64,000 nt of DNA from Kitasatospora sp. SUK 42 (lineage in GTDB: Bacteria; Actinomycetota; Actinomycetes; Streptomycetales; Streptomycetaceae), in the NCBI RefSeq assembly GCF_015776785.2, contig NZ_LFMD02000005.1:266733-330732 (forward strand). Direction: 5' to 3'. The position numbers and the translations under genes were made by a program. Shown piece after piece: positions 52,865 to 60,647 of this stretch. The number at the start of each line of letters is the position of its first letter. Position 1 is the first letter of the stretch. The notes beneath the pieces were generated by a model, which was given only the letters and a program-made list of their open reading frames with translations, made no database searches and had not been told where the DNA came from.

Positions 52865-53112
52865 CTCCCGCCCGGCTCGCTGGATCCGTACGGTCCGTCC
52901 CAGAGCTCCGGCCGGATTTCGCTGCCGGCCCGCAGGCACACTCCGGGCACGGTCAGCGACAGCAGGGCGACGGCGATGCTCTCCATCACCTCCGGGCTGG
53001 AGCGGGGGACGTGGGCGAGCACCGTGCTGTCGGCCCGCCGGATTCCACGGTGGTCCGGCGAGGGCTCGACGAGGTCGTGATGGGCGTGGCTGAAGGACGC
53101 ATGGGGCGGCAC
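52861..53112 (-). CDS. Small His-rich protein of unknown function
   Basis: This 83-residue frame starts at GTG 53112 with GGAAGGAG at good spacing. The N-terminus is His-rich (PPHASFSHAHHDLVEPSPDHRG), followed by a hydrophobic segment (ESIAVALLSLTVPGVCLRAG) and an acidic/Gly-rich end. It lies directly upstream of the multicopper oxidase gene on the same strand, so a metallochaperone-like or accessory role for copper loading can be imagined, but I recognise no family. Codon bias and the ribosome-binding site support it being real. A CTGACACAG element is 73-82 bp upstream. Confidence 0.55.
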   Translation of the reverse strand: MPPHASFSHAHHDLVEPSPDHRGIRRADSTVLAHVPRSSPEVMESIAVALLSLTVPGVCLRAGSEIRPELWDGPYGSSEPGGS

Positions 53113-53183
53113 GATCGACTCCTTCCGTCGGGATCCGACGACGCTAGGCAGCACACGGGGGCCGGGTCGGCGGACCGGGCCCG

Positions 53184-53193
53184 TCTGTGTCAG
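53184..53193 (-). promoter_or_regulatory. Variant cluster motif upstream of the small His-rich gene
   Basis: On the minus strand it reads CTGACACAGA, 72-82 bp upstream of GTG 53112. No second block is visible. Confidence 0.4.
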
Positions 53194-53237
53194 GTCACCA
53201 GCACTCCGTCACCGGCCCGCACCGCCGTCGGGCCGAA

Positions 53238-53268
53238 CTGACACAGTGGCCGGGATCTCGTTGTCGCC
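53238..53268 (+). promoter_or_regulatory. Cluster promoter signature upstream of aroA-aroC
   Basis: CTGACACAGT (53238-53247) is followed after 12 bases by GTTGTCGCC (53260-53268), matching seven of nine positions of the second block, 88 bp before ATG 53348. Confidence 0.55.
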
Positions 53269-53347
53269 GCCGCCTCCCGGTGGCGAGCCTGGCGGAACCC
53301 GGGCCGGCCCCGGCTCGCCGTCCGCGGCGCCGTACGAGAGGACTCCG

Positions 53348-54607
53348 ATGAAGGCACGCATCCCGGGATCGAAGAGCATCACCAACCGGGCCCTCGTCCT
53401 CGCCGCCGCCGCGCGCGGCACCAGCCGGCTGTCCGCGCCGCTGGTCAGCGACGACACCGTCGCCTTCCGCGACGCGCTCACCGCGCTCGGCGTCCGGGTC
53501 ACGACCGCGCCCGACGACGCGAGCTGGACGGTGACCGGCCTCGGGCGGGGGCCGCACGGCGGCGGCCGGGTCTGGTGCGCGGACGCCGGCACGGCCGCCC
53601 GCTTCCTCCCCCCGTTCGCCGCCGCCGGCACCGGGCGGTACGTCTTCGACGGCACCGACCAGCTCCGCGCCCGGCCGCTGTCGCCGCTCACGGCGGCGCT
53701 CACCCGGCTCGGCGCCCGGATCACCACCGACTCCGGCGCCGCGCTCCCCCTGACGGTCGACGCCGAGGGCCTCGCGGGCGGTGAACTCCCCCTCCCCTCC
53801 GGGCTGTCCAGCCAGTTCCTGTCCGGCCTGCTGATGTCCGCGCCCCTGATGCGGGCCCCGCTGCGGGTCCGGGCCGAGGAACTGGTCAGCCGCCCGTACA
53901 TCGACATGACGCTCGCCCTGATGACCCGCTTCGGGGCCCGCACCGACGAGTCCGGCGGCCACATCTCGGTGGACCCGGCGCCCTGCACGGCGACCGACCT
54001 CGCCGTGGAACCGGACGCCTCCACCGCCTCCTACTTCTTCGCGGCCGCCGCGGTCACCGGCCGCGAGATCACCGTCCCCGGCCTGGGCCTCGGCAGCCTC
54101 CAGGGCGACCTCCGCTTCGTCGACGTCCTGCGCGAGGCCGGCGCGACGGTCCGCACGACCACCGAGGGGACGACCGTCATCGGCGGCCCGACGCTGCGCG
54201 GCGGCTTCGACGTCGACATGGGCGACATCTCGGACACCTTCATGACCCTCGCCGCGATCGCCCCGCTCGCCGACGCGCCCATCACGATCCGGGGCATCGC
54301 CCACGCGCGGCTGAAGGAGTCCGACCGCATCGCCGCGGTCGACGAGAACCTGCGGGCGCTGGGCGTCACCACGGAGGTCGGCCACGACCGCATCACCGTC
54401 GTCCCCGGCCCCACCCGGCCGGCCCGGATCGCCTGCCGCCGCGACCACCGCATCGCCATGGCCTTCTCCGTCCTCGGCCTGCGCGCCCCCGGCATCGACC
54501 TCGACGACCCCGGCTGCGTCTCCAAGACCTTCCCCGGCTTCCACACCGAGCTGACCAGGCTCTTTCCGACCCCGTACAACCCCACTGGCCTTGAGGAGCA
54601 CCGTTGA
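53348..54607 (+). CDS. aroA: 3-phosphoshikimate 1-carboxyvinyltransferase (EPSP synthase)
   Basis: This 419-residue protein has the phosphate- and shikimate-binding start [16 protein letters not shown], the DAGTAARF loop (corresponding to NAGTAMR), [20 protein letters not shown] and [13 protein letters not shown] near the end. It makes 5-enolpyruvylshikimate 3-phosphate. ATG 53348 has GAGAGGA upstream; a longer frame from 53246 lacks EPSP synthase similarity. It is translationally coupled to chorismate synthase. Its place beside specialised-metabolism genes, with a copy of the cluster promoter motif, suggests a dedicated second copy boosting chorismate. Confidence 0.94.
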   Translation: MKARIPGSKSITNRALVLAAAARGTSRLSAPLVSDDTVAFRDALTALGVRVTTAPDDASWTVTGLGRGPHGGGRVWCADAGTAARFLPPFAAAGTGRYVFDGTDQLRARPLSPLTAALTRLGARITTDSGAALPLTVDAEGLAGGELPLPSGLSSQFLSGLLMSAPLMRAPLRVRAEELVSRPYIDMTLALMTRFGARTDESGGHISVDPAPCTATDLAVEPDASTASYFFAAAAVTGREITVPGLGLGSLQGDLRFVDVLREAGATVRTTTEGTTVIGGPTLRGGFDVDMGDISDTFMTLAAIAPLADAPITIRGIAHARLKESDRIAAVDENLRALGVTTEVGHDRITVVPGPTRPARIACRRDHRIAMAFSVLGLRAPGIDLDDPGCVSKTFPGFHTELTRLFPTPYNPTGLEEHR

Positions 54608-55788
54608 GCAGGTTGCGCTGGCTGACCGCGGGAGAGTCCCACGGCCCCGCACTCGTCGCGACGCTGGAGGGCCTGCCCGCCGGCGTGCCGATCACCACCG
54701 AGGTCGTGGCCGAGGCGCTGGCACGGCGCCGTCTCGGCCACGGCCGCGGGGCGCGGATGAAGTTCGAACAGGACGAGGTCACCTTCCTCGGCGGGGTCCG
54801 GCACGGCCTGACGCTGGGTTCGCCGGTGGCCGTGCTGGTCGGCAACACCGAGTGGCCCAAGTGGGAGCAGGTGATGGCCGCCGACCCGGTGGACGGGGAG
54901 GTGCTGGCCGGGCTCGCCCGCAACGCGCCCCTGACCCGCCCCCGGCCCGGCCACGCCGACCTCGCCGGCATGCAGAAGTACGGCTTCGACGAGGCCCGGC
55001 CGGTGCTGGAGCGTGCCTCGGCCCGGGAGACGGCCGCGCGGGTCGCACTGGGCGCGGTGGCGCGTTCCTACCTGAAGGAGACGGCCGGGATCGAGATCGT
55101 CTCCCACGTGGTCGAACTCGCCGCGGCCAGGGCCCCGTACGGGGTGTACCCGACCCCCGGGGACGTCGAGCGGCTGGACGCCGACCCGGTGCGCTGCCTG
55201 GACGCGGACGCCTCGAAGGCGATGGTCGCCGAGATCGACCGGGCCCACCAGGACGGCGACACCCTCGGCGGCGTGGTCGAGGTCCTCGCCTACGGCGTGC
55301 CGGTGGGGCTCGGCTCCCACGTCCACTGGGACCGCCGGCTCGACGCCCGGCTGGCCGCCGCGCTGATGGGCATCCAGGCGATCAAGGGCGTCGAGGTCGG
55401 CGACGGCTTCGAACTGGCCCGGGTGCCCGGCTCGCAGGCCCACGACGAGATCGTCACCACCCCCGGGGGCATCCGGCGCACCACCGGCCGCGCCGGCGGC
55501 ACCGAGGGCGGCCTGTCCACGGGCGAACCGCTGCGCGTGCGGGCGGCGATGAAGCCGATCGCCACGGTGCCCCGGGCGCTGCGGACCGTGGACGTCACCA
55601 CGGGCGAGTCGGCACAGGCCCACCACCAGCGCTCCGACGTGTGCGCCGTACCGGCGGCCGGCATCGTCGCGGAGGCGATGGTCGCCCTGGTACTGGCCGA
55701 CGCGGTGGCGGAGAAGTTCGGCGGCGACAGCGTGGCCGAGACCCGCCGCAACGTGCGGTCCTACCTCGCCGCCCTGGCGATCCGCTGA
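54604..55788 (+). CDS. aroC: Chorismate synthase
   Basis: This 394-residue protein has the FMN and substrate motifs [77 protein letters not shown] and [17 protein letters not shown]. It converts EPSP to chorismate using reduced FMN. The start is TTG 54604, overlapping the stop of the EPSP synthase gene (TTGA). A strong terminator follows six bases after the stop. In most streptomycetes the housekeeping gene lies with aroK/aroB, so this is probably an additional copy. Confidence 0.95.
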   Translation: MSRLRWLTAGESHGPALVATLEGLPAGVPITTEVVAEALARRRLGHGRGARMKFEQDEVTFLGGVRHGLTLGSPVAVLVGNTEWPKWEQVMAADPVDGEVLAGLARNAPLTRPRPGHADLAGMQKYGFDEARPVLERASARETAARVALGAVARSYLKETAGIEIVSHVVELAAARAPYGVYPTPGDVERLDADPVRCLDADASKAMVAEIDRAHQDGDTLGGVVEVLAYGVPVGLGSHVHWDRRLDARLAAALMGIQAIKGVEVGDGFELARVPGSQAHDEIVTTPGGIRRTTGRAGGTEGGLSTGEPLRVRAAMKPIATVPRALRTVDVTTGESAQAHHQRSDVCAVPAAGIVAEAMVALVLADAVAEKFGGDSVAETRRNVRSYLAALAIR

Positions 55789-55793
55789 GCGAC

Positions 55794-55828
55794 GGCGAGC
55801 CCGGGCCGGACGACGGCCCGGGCTCGCC
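55794..55828. terminator. Bidirectional terminator at the right border of the cluster
   Basis: Perfect 15-bp arms ggcgagcccgggccg and cggcccgggctcgcc flank a 5-base loop, between the stops of chorismate synthase and sulfatase 1. Confidence 0.9.
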
Positions 55829-55833
55829 AGCCT

Positions 55834-57636
55834 CTAGGCGTCGGCTCCGGCAGGTCCCGCCGTGCCGGCCGCGTGCAGCGCGCCGAGTTCGGCGGCGATG
55901 GCGTCGAGCCGGTGCCGGGGCATCAGTCCGAGGGCGACGGCGGACATCTGAACCGGTGAGAGAGCGCCGAGGATGGCACCGATGGCCCCGGTCATCAACT
56001 GGTCGCCCAGGTGGCGCCGCAGGACCTGACCGGCCTGCGGGTCGGCGAACAGCTCACGCAGAGGGGTGTTCGCTCCGAGCGGGTGGTCCGCGTAGTCGGC
56101 GGGCAGGGCGGGCGGCTCCAGGGCGGCCAGGGCCTGGGGCTGCTGGCGGCGGGCGAGCAGGTGCTCCTCGGTCACCTTCCCGTCCAGGGGCAGGCCGAGG
56201 CGGACGTACTGCTCCTCCGGGGCGTCGGCCGCGCGCAGCTGGTCGACCAGCAACTGCGCCATGCGCAGCTCCAGTTCGTCGTCGACGAGGGGGTTCCGCT
56301 GGTCCGGGTCGGTCTCCAGGTCGAAGAGGAGGGTGCCGAAGGCGTACGGGCTGTAGAACGTGAAGCCCGGCACCTTGAGCACCGGGACGCCCTTGGTGAA
56401 GGTGAACGGCGAGGCGAGTTCGGCCCCGCGCAGTTCCTCGGGCCGGAAGCGGCCGCGCATGTGGGTGGGCATCAGGGTGTGCTCGGACAGCGGCCGGTTG
56501 GCGGGCTCCGCAGAGGCCCGCATGTAGACGTGGCGCCCGTCGGTGACGCTGACGTGGCCGCCGAAGGAGCCGAACAGGCCTGCCTCGCGCACGGGCGCGT
56601 CGGTGGCGACGGCCTCGCGCAGCGGCCGGCCCAGCATGTCGGGCGTGCGGTCGACTCCGAAGTACTCCAGCAGGGTGGGGCCGAAGTCGATGGTCTGGAC
56701 GAGGGAGCCGCGCCGCTCGCCGCGCACCCGGCTGCGCGGGTCCCAGACGAACAGCGGGGTGTGGATCGTCTCGTCGTACCAGGGCTGGACGTTCTTGCCC
56801 CACCAGCCGCGCTCGCCGAGCAGCAGGCCGTGGTCGGTGCAGACGATCAGCATGGTGTCGTCCCACAACCGGTGCTCGTCCATGGCGTCCAGGACGCGCC
56901 CGAGCGAGGCGTCGCACATGGACAGCAGGGCCGCGTACTCCAGGCGGCCGTGCTCGACCTGCTCCTCGGTCTCCTGGACCTTCTTGTAGTCCGGCCAGTC
57001 GAAGTGCGGGCCGTCGTAGTCGTGCGGGTAGTGCTCCTTGTGGCGCGCGTAGCTGTAGAACGGCTCGTGCGGGTCGAAGGTCTCGATCTGGAGGAACCAG
57101 TTGTCCTCGGCGTGGTTGGTGGCGATGAACTCCAGTCCCGCGTCGAAGGTGCGGGTCTGGGGGTGGTCGGCCTCGTCGGTGAGGTGCTGCCGGTTCACCC
57201 GGTCCTGGCGGAAGAGTTCGGTGCGCAGCAGCTTGAGGTTCTCGGGGATCTCCGGGTCGGCGACCTGGCCCTTCCAGGGGTCGCCCTCCTGGCCGCGGAA
57301 GAACTCGAAGGTGCGGAAGCGGTGGTGGTAGGTGGCACCGCCGTCCTCCCAGTAGTGCTGGTGATCGGTGGAGAGGTGGGTGTACACCCCGGCCTCCCCG
57401 AGCATCTGCGGTACGGAGTCGTCGAACGGCTCCAGCGGCCCCCAGCTGCGGTGCAGGAAGTTGTAGCGCCCGGTGTGCAGTTCGCGGCGGGCGGGCATGC
57501 AGGGCATCGACCCGGCGTAGCAGGTGTCGAAGGTCGCGGTCCGCTCCGCCAGCCGGGAGAAGTTCGGCGCGTGCACCCACTCCGGACCGCCGTAGGGCGG
57601 CAGGAACCGTCGGTTCAGGCTGTCGAACATCACCAT
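55834..57636 (-). CDS. Sulfatase 1, formylglycine type
   Basis: The protein is about 600 residues. The start has MFDSLNRRFLPPYG (metal ligand Asp) and the maturation motif is CMPARRELHTGR (C-x-P-x-R), so the Cys must be oxidised to formylglycine. Later motifs are TFDPHEPF, CTDHGLLLGERGWWGKN and LFDLETDPDQRNPL. No signal peptide is present, implying a cytoplasmic enzyme. The start is uncertain: ATG 57636 gives a slightly short N-terminus, whereas GGAGG is ideally placed for an ATC codon at 57648 (I/M-K-A-I-M-V-M-F). The substrate, an aryl or sugar sulfate ester, is not predictable. Confidence 0.87.
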   Translation of the reverse strand: MVMFDSLNRRFLPPYGGPEWVHAPNFSRLAERTATFDTCYAGSMPCMPARRELHTGRYNFLHRSWGPLEPFDDSVPQMLGEAGVYTHLSTDHQHYWEDGGATYHHRFRTFEFFRGQEGDPWKGQVADPEIPENLKLLRTELFRQDRVNRQHLTDEADHPQTRTFDAGLEFIATNHAEDNWFLQIETFDPHEPFYSYARHKEHYPHDYDGPHFDWPDYKKVQETEEQVEHGRLEYAALLSMCDASLGRVLDAMDEHRLWDDTMLIVCTDHGLLLGERGWWGKNVQPWYDETIHTPLFVWDPRSRVRGERRGSLVQTIDFGPTLLEYFGVDRTPDMLGRPLREAVATDAPVREAGLFGSFGGHVSVTDGRHVYMRASAEPANRPLSEHTLMPTHMRGRFRPEELRGAELASPFTFTKGVPVLKVPGFTFYSPYAFGTLLFDLETDPDQRNPLVDDELELRMAQLLVDQLRAADAPEEQYVRLGLPLDGKVTEEHLLARRQQPQALAALEPPALPADYADHPLGANTPLRELFADPQAGQVLRRHLGDQLMTGAIGAILGALSPVQMSAVALGLMPRHRLDAIAAELGALHAAGTAGPAGADA

Positions 57637-57749
57637 GATCGCTTTGATGGGGTGCCTCCGTGCTCGTGCCGCTTCATGGTTCGTCGGATTCACCGGGCGG
57701 GAGGGGAGCCGGCCGCCACGGCCCGCCGACGCCCCCACCATCCCTCAAA

Positions 57750-57763
57750 TGGCAGTACTGCCA
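57750..57763. promoter_or_regulatory. Perfect 14-bp palindrome in the AT-rich gap before sulfatase 1
   Basis: TGGCAGTACTGCCA is flanked by aaat on both sides and followed by related half-sites (tgccataactgca). It lies 114 bp upstream of ATG 57636 and 20 bp beyond the stop of sulfatase 2. It is a candidate operator for an internal promoter. Confidence 0.5.
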
Positions 57764-57782
57764 AATGCCATAACTGCAAATG

Positions 57783-59240
57783 CTAGATAACGGGATGCCG
57801 AAGACTGGCCCCGGGCGCGGGCAGTGCCACCTGCGGCAGCCGGGGGTCCGTCCCGGCCGGGAGGACGTCGGCGGTCTCGACCATCCACCGCAGCACGGCG
57901 TCGCGCAGGCGCCGTTCGACCTCGGCGTGCTCCCCACGGCCCGCCAGGTTGACCCGCTCCTGCGGGTCGCCCGCCCGGCGGTACAGCTCCGGCGACTCGT
58001 AGAGCCGCCAGACGTACGTCCACTCCCGGTCCCGGACGGCCACCGCCTTGCCCACCAGGGTGGGGTCCTCGTGCTGGAGCTCGCCCTTGAGGTCGTACGG
58101 GAAGGCGGGGCGCTCCAGTTGGGGCTCCTCCTCCACGGTGAAGCCGCCCTCGGTGAAGGCGTACTCGCGGTGCGGGGCCGCCGGGTCGCGCAGCAGCGGC
58201 ACCAGGCTGCGGCCGAAGTGGCGGTGCGGCGCCTCCACCCCGGCCAGCTCCAGGACGGTGGGCAGGACGTCGACCATCTCCACCATGGCGTCGCTGGTCT
58301 GCCCGCCGGCGAAGCCCCCGCCGCTGATGATCAGAGGGTCGCGGGTGATGCAGTCGTGCATCGCCGACGGCCACTTCTCGATCAGCCCGTAGTCGCCGAG
58401 GTATTCGCCGTGGTCGGCGAAGAAGAGCGTCACGGTGTCGTCCGCGGCGCCGGCGTCCGCGACCGCGCCCATCACCCGCCCGAGCTGGTCGTCGAGCCGC
58501 GCGATCATCCCGTAGTACGTGGCCACGACCTCGCGCCACTGCTCCGGGGTGACCTCGCCGATGCCGTAGCGTTCGCGGACGGCCCGCATGTACCGGGGTT
58601 CGCCCAACGGGTCGCCGGGGGCCGCCGGGTCGGGCACCGCGTCCCGGTCGAACCGGGAGAACCAGGGTTCCTCGACCTGGAACGGGCAGTGCGGTGCCAC
58701 CAGCGGGACGAACAGCACCCAGGGCTGCTCGGGCGGGTTCGCCAGCCACCGCTCGGCGGAGCGGACCGCGGCCTCGTCGGGGTCGATCCGCCCGTCGTCG
58801 GGCACCCGGCCCCGGTAGAACAGCCGGGACCAGACGCCGTCGGGGTACTCGCCCCCGTAGCCGACCGTGGGCATGGCCGAGAAGCCGTACTCGTGGACGC
58901 TCGTCTCGGTGACGCCCGGCGCGAAGGTGTCACCCCGCATTCCCGCCCAGGTGACGTGGTAGCCGGCGTCCTTGAGGATGCGCAGCAGGTTCGGCTCGTG
59001 CTCCTTGAGGAGGTGGGTCAGCGTCCGGTGCCCCGCCGTGTGCGGGTACCAGCCGGTGAGGATGGACGCCCTGCTCGGGGAACACACCGGGTGCTGGACG
59101 TACGCCTGGTGGAAGGTGGTGCCGCGGGCCGCGAGGGCGTCGATGTGCGGGGTGCCGATGTGCGGGTTGCCGAAGGCGCCGACGGCGTCCGCGCGCAACT
59201 GGTCCGGCATGAAGATCACGAAGTTGGGACGGGAGGTCAT
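57783..59240 (-). CDS. Sulfatase 2, formylglycine type
   Basis: This 485-residue protein has NFVIFMPDQLRADAVGAFG at the start with the metal-binding Asp pair, and maturation motif CSPSRASILTGWYPHTAG. PLVAPHCPFQ, TLFFADHGEYLGDYGLIEKW and a C-terminal lobe with RRAGDPQERVNLA follow. It has no signal peptide. ATG 59240 has GAGGAAC upstream. The layout is like choline-sulfatase or aryl/heparan-type hydrolases of the alkaline phosphatase superfamily, without enough to choose a substrate. It lies 10 bp after the transporter gene stop region, on the same strand, in one operon. Confidence 0.9.
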   Translation of the reverse strand: MTSRPNFVIFMPDQLRADAVGAFGNPHIGTPHIDALAARGTTFHQAYVQHPVCSPSRASILTGWYPHTAGHRTLTHLLKEHEPNLLRILKDAGYHVTWAGMRGDTFAPGVTETSVHEYGFSAMPTVGYGGEYPDGVWSRLFYRGRVPDDGRIDPDEAAVRSAERWLANPPEQPWVLFVPLVAPHCPFQVEEPWFSRFDRDAVPDPAAPGDPLGEPRYMRAVRERYGIGEVTPEQWREVVATYYGMIARLDDQLGRVMGAVADAGAADDTVTLFFADHGEYLGDYGLIEKWPSAMHDCITRDPLIISGGGFAGGQTSDAMVEMVDVLPTVLELAGVEAPHRHFGRSLVPLLRDPAAPHREYAFTEGGFTVEEEPQLERPAFPYDLKGELQHEDPTLVGKAVAVRDREWTYVWRLYESPELYRRAGDPQERVNLAGRGEHAEVERRLRDAVLRWMVETADVLPAGTDPRLPQVALPAPGASLRHPVI

Positions 59241-59250
59241 GTGGTGTTCC

Positions 59251-60624
59251 TCAGCTCTGGACGTCGTTCGGGAGCGGTCGGTTGTCGGCGGCGCGGCGGT
59301 CCAGTTCGGCCTGGAGGGCGGCGACGTCCCGGGCGTAGGTCCGGTACAGCGGCGTCGCGAGGAGTCCGCCGACGAGGACGACGACGACCACGACCCACAG
59401 GAACGCGTCCTGGAGCCCGATGCCGTCCCCGAGGTAGCCGACCGCGAGGGTGATCGCGGCCCAGCCGACCCCTTCGATGCCGATGAAGACGGCGAAGGCC
59501 GCGCTGCGCAGCTCGGGCGGCGTGATGGCCATGACGACCGGCCGGTTGACCCCTGGCTGAACGCCCTGCAGGGCCCCCAGCAGCGAGAACAGGAAGGCGT
59601 AGATCCCGAGGTGGGACCAGGCGATCTGGGTGGCGACGTAGGCGATCGCCCCGTACGCCAGGAACGCCGCCTGCAGGACGGCGATCCGGCCCGAGCGGGG
59701 GAAGCGGCGCTGCACCCGGTCCGCGAGCACCCCGCCGGCGAGCGTGCCGAGGAGGTACGACAGCGCGGCGGGGAAGACCACCAGCGAGGCCTCGGAGTTG
59801 CCGAACCCGCGGGCGTCGACCAGGAACACCACGCCGAAGGCGACCATCACGAACTGGGCGCTGAGCAGGCGTTGCAGGCACATCAGCGGGAAGCTGCGGA
59901 TGCCGGCCAGCCGGCGCAGGCTCGCCCGGTCGAACGCGCGGCTGCGCGGCTTCCGGGATCCGGCGTCCAGCGAGGCGAGTTGGGGCTCGGCCGCGCCGAC
60001 GCCCGGGTCCTCGAAGAACAGCAGGAGGGCGAGGCCCGACAGCAGCTGGAGGCCGCCGAGGATGAAGAAGCCGTACCGCCATCCGTCGTCGAGCTGGGAC
60101 AGGTGCCCCAGCAGCGGGCCGAGCAGCGCGGTGAACAGGGCGACGGAGCCGAAGAGGACGCCTGCCGCCCGGCCGCGGGTCCGGTCGTCGAAGAGGTCGG
60201 CGAGGATCCCGTTGATCAGCGGGCCCGCGCCGGCGAGCCCGGCGGCCGCGACGCCGAACAGCACCAGGAGCTGTCCGTGGTTCTGGGCGAACCCGGTGGC
60301 GATGGTCCACAGGCCCCACAGGCCGGAGCAGACGGCGAGGACGTACTTGCGGGGGAAGCGCTGCGCGAGGCCCACCCACAGCGGCCCGAAGACCACCCCG
60401 GCGAGCCTCCCCACGGCGACGAGGAGGCTGAGGGCCGACAGCGGCAGGCCCAGGGCGGTCCGCATGGCGGGGAACATCACCGACACGGCGCTCTGCTCGC
60501 CGCTGTCGGTGCCCATGGCGGCGCTGAGCAGGCCCAGTTGGCGCCAGCGGCGGGGCGTGCTCCGTCCGGTGGCGGAGGGCGGGGAGGCCACCGCGGTCGG
60601 TGGCGGAGGGGATTCGGCGTGCAT
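59251..60624 (-). CDS. MFS transporter of the sulfatase locus
   Basis: This 457-residue membrane protein has about 12 hydrophobic segments. Motif A region: GPLWVGLAQRFPRKYVLAVCSGL; the central loop carries FDRASLRRLAGIRSFPLMCLQR. The layout is like anion/carboxylate and sugar-acid symporters (ACS-like). It begins MHAESPPPP at ATG 60624 with AAGGGAG upstream. Encoded between sulfatases 2 and 3 on the same strand, it probably imports the sulfated substrate (or exports the desulfated product), which fits the lack of signal peptides on all three sulfatases. Confidence 0.88.
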   Translation of the reverse strand: MHAESPPPPTAVASPPSATGRSTPRRWRQLGLLSAAMGTDSGEQSAVSVMFPAMRTALGLPLSALSLLVAVGRLAGVVFGPLWVGLAQRFPRKYVLAVCSGLWGLWTIATGFAQNHGQLLVLFGVAAAGLAGAGPLINGILADLFDDRTRGRAAGVLFGSVALFTALLGPLLGHLSQLDDGWRYGFFILGGLQLLSGLALLLFFEDPGVGAAEPQLASLDAGSRKPRSRAFDRASLRRLAGIRSFPLMCLQRLLSAQFVMVAFGVVFLVDARGFGNSEASLVVFPAALSYLLGTLAGGVLADRVQRRFPRSGRIAVLQAAFLAYGAIAYVATQIAWSHLGIYAFLFSLLGALQGVQPGVNRPVVMAITPPELRSAAFAVFIGIEGVGWAAITLAVGYLGDGIGLQDAFLWVVVVVVLVGGLLATPLYRTYARDVAALQAELDRRAADNRPLPNDVQS

Positions 60625-60647
60625 CGTGGACTCCCTTGGTGCAGACG

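Noticed and set aside
28497-55788. A phenazine biosynthetic cluster
   Set aside because: PhzC, PhzD and PhzE homologues are present, but no PhzF isomerase, PhzA/B or PhzG gene is found, and a DhbA-like dehydrogenase diverts the intermediate to 3-hydroxyanthranilate.
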